Assembly (NCBI GenBank): GCA_902782785.1 | Contig: CACZOH010000141.1 | Location: 1 to 8,341 of the forward strand | Direction of reading: 5' to 3' | Source of the DNA: an uncultured Ruminococcus sp. | GTDB taxonomy: Bacteria; Bacillota; Clostridia; Oscillospirales; CAG-272 | Length of the DNA stretch: 8,341 bases | In this document: in pieces, positions 6,518 to 8,341 of the stretch | Numbering within the stretch: position 1 is the stretch's first letter | How the letters are laid out: each line of letters begins with the position of its first letter | Made by a program: the position numbers and the translations under genes | Notes under the pieces: generated by a model | Told to the model about the DNA's origin: nothing | Seen by the model: the letters and a program-made list of their open reading frames with translations, nothing else | Databases searched by the model: none

Positions 6518-7570
6518 TCAATATTGCTTTACCGCGTATTTTGCTTCTCTGTTGTAACCGATAACGACGGATGCGAATATGAAGCACGATATGCCGAGAC
6601 AGATCACGCCGAGAGCCTCGACCCATTGAAGCAGAATGAAAAATCCTATTGAGCTCATTATCACAAACACACCCATAATGATAAGCGCGACGGGCACCAC
6701 GGATAACGTGTATTTTTCAAAAACTTTGCCGTTTACGATGCGCAGAGCTTTTATACCCGCTAAGATCAGCGGCAGTAAACAGAATATTTCACCCGCAAGC
6801 CAGATGATGAGGATCGCGCGCAGCCAGGACGTCAGGACCGTACCGGCGGACGCCGCAATGAGCAGTAACAGCGGCAGAGCTGCGAGAGCAAGCAATATGA
6901 GCGAAAGCATTATAAGTATAAATATCATACCGATCCTGACGGCGGTCCTGCTTTTCTTTCTCGCGCCGATATACGTGACGATCACGCCCGTCGTGAGCAT
7001 AACGAGCGGAACGCAGGCGATTATCAGCAGTACAAAGACCATGGGACCGCTTAAAAACGAGGCGATATTATCGTTGCCCGACGGCAAAAGAGAATCGTAT
7101 ATCTGCGACGCGCCGTAAGCCGAAGACAAACCGGCTCCGAGCGACGCCAGCATTATGACGCCGAAAACCGTCATGATAAACGCGGCGATATGAAACCACA
7201 TACCTACGGCAAATTTGCCCGATCCTGCCGCCGCCGTCAAAGCGTCCGCCGGGTCAACGGGCTGCGGCGGCTGCTTTATATACGCCGCCTGCGGCGCGTA
7301 AACCGGCTTCTGATAATACTGCTGCGCGGGCTGATAATATTGCGGCTGTGCGTAAGGCGGCTGTACGTATTGCGGCGCCGTCCGCGTCTCCGGCTGTTTT
7401 GCCGTACCGTTCACGGTTTCATTCGCTTCGCTTTGTGTTTTGAGATTTTCCCGGGCGCCTGTTTCCTCTTCTCCGCAAGGCGCGGAGGGGACGTCATAAG
7501 GTGTACCGCATTCGCCGCAGAATCTTGCGTCGTCGCTCGATTCCGCTCCGCATTTTTTACAGTTTTTCAT
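6518..7570 (-). CDS. Zinc-ribbon, multi-pass membrane protein
   Basis: The 350-residue protein begins with a zinc ribbon (Cys4, Cys7, Cys18, Cys21; pattern CxxCG...FCGECG). A charged linker and a Pro/Gln/Tyr-rich stretch (about 65-105) follow, then a hydrophobic domain with about six membrane helices near 120-147, 176-201, 209-242, 249-274, 288-312 and 317-338. The ribbon and linker would face the cytoplasm. The layout is common among uncharacterised Firmicute membrane proteins; I know of no proven function, and partner recruitment through the ribbon is a guess. Its ATG directly follows the TAA of the upstream small zinc-ribbon gene (TAAATG), and its GGAGGG site lies inside that gene's last codons, so the two are surely co-transcribed and likely translationally coupled. 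It ends 14 bp from the convergent AKR-like gene. Confidence 0.88.
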   Translation of the reverse strand: MKNCKKCGAESSDDARFCGECGTPYDVPSAPCGEEETGARENLKTQSEANETVNGTAKQPETRTAPQYVQPPYAQPQYYQPAQQYYQKPVYAPQAAYIKQPPQPVDPADALTAAAGSGKFAVGMWFHIAAFIMTVFGVIMLASLGAGLSSAYGASQIYDSLLPSGNDNIASFLSGPMVFVLLIIACVPLVMLTTGVIVTYIGARKKSRTAVRIGMIFILIMLSLILLALAALPLLLLIAASAGTVLTSWLRAILIIWLAGEIFCLLPLILAGIKALRIVNGKVFEKYTLSVVPVALIIMGVFVIMSSIGFFILLQWVEALGVICLGISCFIFASVVIGYNREAKYAVKQY

Positions 7571-7810
7571 TTAACCCTCCATAACAAGTTCTTTAATAAT
7601 ATGATTTAACGTTTCAAAGAATTCTTTTTGTGACGAAACGTCGTTTTTAGATCCGCATTCCGTGCATTTCCATTTCTTCTTATCCGTATCGAAACCGGTT
7701 TGTAAATCAAGCCCGGCGCCGCATTTTTTACACGTCCATTTTATTCTTGACAGATCGATTGCGGGTATCGCAGCGCCCGTCCGCATATTTTCTTTTGCTC
7801 TCGTTTCCAT
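7571..7810 (-). CDS. Small zinc-ribbon protein, 79 residues
   Basis: The protein has one zinc-ribbon module with Cys27, Cys30, Cys49 and Cys52 (WTCKKCG and WKCTECG), a short basic N-terminus, and an amphipathic C-terminal helix (about 61-77). I chose ATG 7810 because AAAGGA lies at proper distance before it; the in-frame GTG at 7828 has no ribosome-binding site and would place that AAAGGA inside the gene. It is first in a two-gene leftward unit with the zinc-ribbon membrane protein. Binding of protein or nucleic acid is typical for such ribbons, but no specific role can be read from the sequence. Confidence 0.82.
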   Translation of the reverse strand: METRAKENMRTGAAIPAIDLSRIKWTCKKCGAGLDLQTGFDTDKKKWKCTECGSKNDVSSQKEFFETLNHIIKELVMEG

Positions 7811-7823
7811 ATTTTTCTTTCCT

Positions 7824-7846
7824 TTCACGATTTTTTATCCCGTGAA
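7824..7846 (-). promoter_or_regulatory. Inverted repeat at the start of the zinc-ribbon transcript
   Basis: TTCACG (7824-7829) and CGTGAA (7841-7846) are perfect inverted copies 11 bp apart, covering the predicted transcription start. As DNA this spacing suits a dimeric repressor; as RNA it could form TTCAC-GAT/ATC-GTGAA with a GG bulge and an A5 loop just before the ribosome-binding site. The two readings cannot be told apart from sequence. Confidence 0.4.
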
Positions 7847-7849
7847 TAC

Positions 7850-7878
7850 AGTATAACATCATTTAAAGCATATTTCAA
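7850..7878 (-). promoter_or_regulatory. Sigma-A promoter of the zinc-ribbon pair
   Basis: Read on the minus strand, TTGAAA (7878-7873), 17 bp and TATACT (7855-7850) match consensus well; transcription would start near 7843. An inverted repeat spans the predicted start point just downstream. Confidence 0.82.
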
Positions 7879-7907
7879 GGACACCTTTTGTCCGGTTTTG
7901 TTCAAAC

Positions 7908-7940
7908 GGGGACGGCTTTTTTGCTTCCGTCCCCTTTTTT
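7908..7940 (+). terminator. Terminator-like hairpin, strongest in rightward sense
   Basis: GGGGACGG (7908-7915) pairs with CCGTCCCC (7927-7934), an 8-bp stem, followed on the + strand by T6 (7935-7940). No rightward gene precedes it. On the minus strand it lies 6 bp after the stop of the XRE-type gene and is followed only by GTTTG, so it could still serve as a weaker leftward terminator. It separates that gene from the zinc-ribbon promoter. Confidence 0.7.
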
Positions 7941-7945
7941 GCGTC

Positions 7946-8155
7946 TCATTCGTCAAAGAAATCCTTAACGGAGATCCCGAAGAAATCCGCCAGCTGCTCG
8001 AGCGTGTCAAGATTCGGGAAATCCTTTATCCATCGCCTTACCGTGCGCGACGTGGTCCCGAATTTGTCGGCAAACTCCTCCTGCGTCAGGCGGCGTTCCT
8101 TCAAAAGCCTCTTGAGCTTCGCGCCGACCTTTTGCCCTTCCGTGAGCTTCGTCAT
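7946..8155 (-). CDS. XRE-family helix-turn-helix DNA-binding protein
   Basis: The 69-residue protein is a bare Cro/CI-type helix-turn-helix. LTQEEFADKFG (23-33) forms the first two HTH helices, SRTVRRWIKD (36-45) is the recognition helix, and LDTLEQLADFFGISVKDFF (49-67) is the C-terminal packing segment that defines the family. There is no added sensor or dimerisation domain. The ATG has an excellent AAGGAGGG site (8170-8163) seven bases upstream. It is probably a transcriptional repressor, perhaps of itself or of neighbouring genes; no partner gene such as a toxin adjoins it. No convincing promoter was found directly upstream, where a stable hairpin lies in the leader. Confidence 0.9.
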   Translation of the reverse strand: MTKLTEGQKVGAKLKRLLKERRLTQEEFADKFGTTSRTVRRWIKDFPNLDTLEQLADFFGISVKDFFDE

Positions 8156-8180
8156 TTTTTATCCCTCCTTATCACAAAAC

Positions 8181-8201
8181 GGCGCCGGACCTCCCGACGC
8201 C
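8181..8201 (-). promoter_or_regulatory. Leader hairpin upstream of the XRE-type gene
   Basis: On the minus strand GGCGTCGG (8201-8194) pairs with CCGGCGCC (8188-8181), 8 bp with one G-U, over a GAGGT loop, and is followed by GTTTTG. It lies 10 bp before the gene's AAGGAGGG site. It could be a weak attenuator or a decoy, since the loop itself looks like a Shine-Dalgarno site. Confidence 0.4.
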
Positions 8202-8237
8202 TGTAATAAGGACTGTAATTTTCGTAAAAAACCGAAT

Positions 8238-8272
8238 AAAAAGGGGCTGTCGCTTTAAGCTTCAGCCCCTTT
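8238..8272 (-). terminator. Intrinsic terminator for leftward transcription
   Basis: Read on the minus strand, AAAGGGGCTG (8272-8263) pairs with CAGCCCCTTT (8249-8240), a 10-bp stem with a 13-nt loop, and runs into T5 (8242-8238) and ATT. It would stop a transcript entering from the right of the window, including any leftward RNA that contains the hairpin array. Confidence 0.78.
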
Positions 8273-8275
8273 AAC

Positions 8276-8341
8276 GTCCCGTAAGGGACAATTCATGTCC
8301 GATAGGACAACTCATGCCGACAGGCAATTCATGTGTCGAAA
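8276..8341. repeat. Array of mini-hairpins with AAYTCAT linkers, cut by window end
   Basis: Three full units and the start of a fourth are visible. Hairpin 1 is GTCCC-GTAA-GGGAC (8276-8289), hairpin 2 GTCC-GATA-GGAC (8297-8308), hairpin 3 GCC-GACA-GGC (8316-8325); the fourth begins GTGTC-GAAA (8333-8341) and runs off the edge. Linkers are AATTCAT, AACTCAT and AATTCAT. Stem sequence and length (5, 4, 3 bp) change but pairing is kept, and every loop is a GNNA tetraloop on the + strand. Unit lengths of 21, 19 and 17 nt exclude a repeated reading frame. I recognise no named repeat family. The pattern implies selection for the fold, in RNA or single-stranded DNA. Confidence 0.75.

Noticed and set aside
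6487..6521. Terminator between the convergent AKR-like and zinc-ribbon membrane genes
   Set aside because: TTGAAATA/TATTTCAA is an 8-bp inverted repeat, but it is AT-only apart from one pair, has a 19-nt gap and no T tract after it.
7190..7609. Arg/Leu-rich + strand ORF opposite the zinc-ribbon membrane gene
   Set aside because: It is an antisense shadow of the Pro/Gln/Tyr-rich linker and has no start signals.
7811..7828. GTG start at 7828 for the small zinc-ribbon gene
   Set aside because: No ribosome-binding site precedes it, while the ATG at 7810 has AAAGGA at proper distance.
8276..8341. CRISPR array or coding repeat at the right edge
   Set aside because: The constant part is only 7 nt and the variable parts are short palindromes, unlike CRISPR; unit lengths of 21, 19 and 17 nt do not keep a reading frame.

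Overview
The window looks like chromosomal DNA of an anaerobic Firmicute of the class Clostridia, probably a gut Oscillospirales or Ruminococcaceae-type organism. This is inferred from the consensus sigma-A promoters (TTGACA/TATAAT with 17-bp spacers), strong GGAGG Shine-Dalgarno sites, a Gram-positive lipoprotein signal, zinc-ribbon membrane proteins and GC-moderate coding DNA with AT-rich intergenic regions. There is no phage, plasmid or insertion-sequence gene.

Layout, left to right. (1) The 3' part of a phosphoglucomutase-type phosphohexomutase gene (+) runs in from the left edge and ends at an intrinsic terminator. (2) A 444-bp gene-free stretch holds GC-rich hairpins, a consensus promoter and a structured leader of about 185 nt. 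The leader contains a 28-codon leader-peptide ORF (1766-1852) and an intrinsic terminator (1875-1898) just ahead of mgtE. (3) mgtE (+) encodes a complete Mg2+ channel/transporter and is followed by a strong terminator. (4) A 725-residue surface lipoprotein (-) has a long Thr/Glu-rich spacer and a large beta-type ectodomain that I cannot assign to an enzyme family. (5) Divergent consensus promoters serve the lipoprotein and, on the + strand, a 228-residue aldo/keto-reductase-like protein that seems to lack the whole catalytic tetrad. (6) A leftward two-gene unit encodes a 79-residue zinc-ribbon protein and, in abutting frame, a 350-residue zinc-ribbon/multi-pass membrane protein. (7) A small XRE-type DNA-binding protein (-) lies between terminator-like hairpins. 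(8) At the right edge starts an array of tiny hairpins: stems change but stay paired, loops are all GNNA, and the linker is AAYTCAT. The window cuts it off.

The two strongest candidates for something undescribed are the mgtE leader and the hairpin array. In the leader, the last codons of the small ORF can pair with the 3' arm of the terminator. This is the logic of translation-coupled attenuation: a ribosome reaching the stop codon would favour termination, and one that leaves early would favour mgtE expression. I see no M-box (the usual Firmicute Mg2+ riboswitch of mgtE). The remaining genes are single-gene or two-gene units with their own promoters, and nothing suggests one joint pathway.
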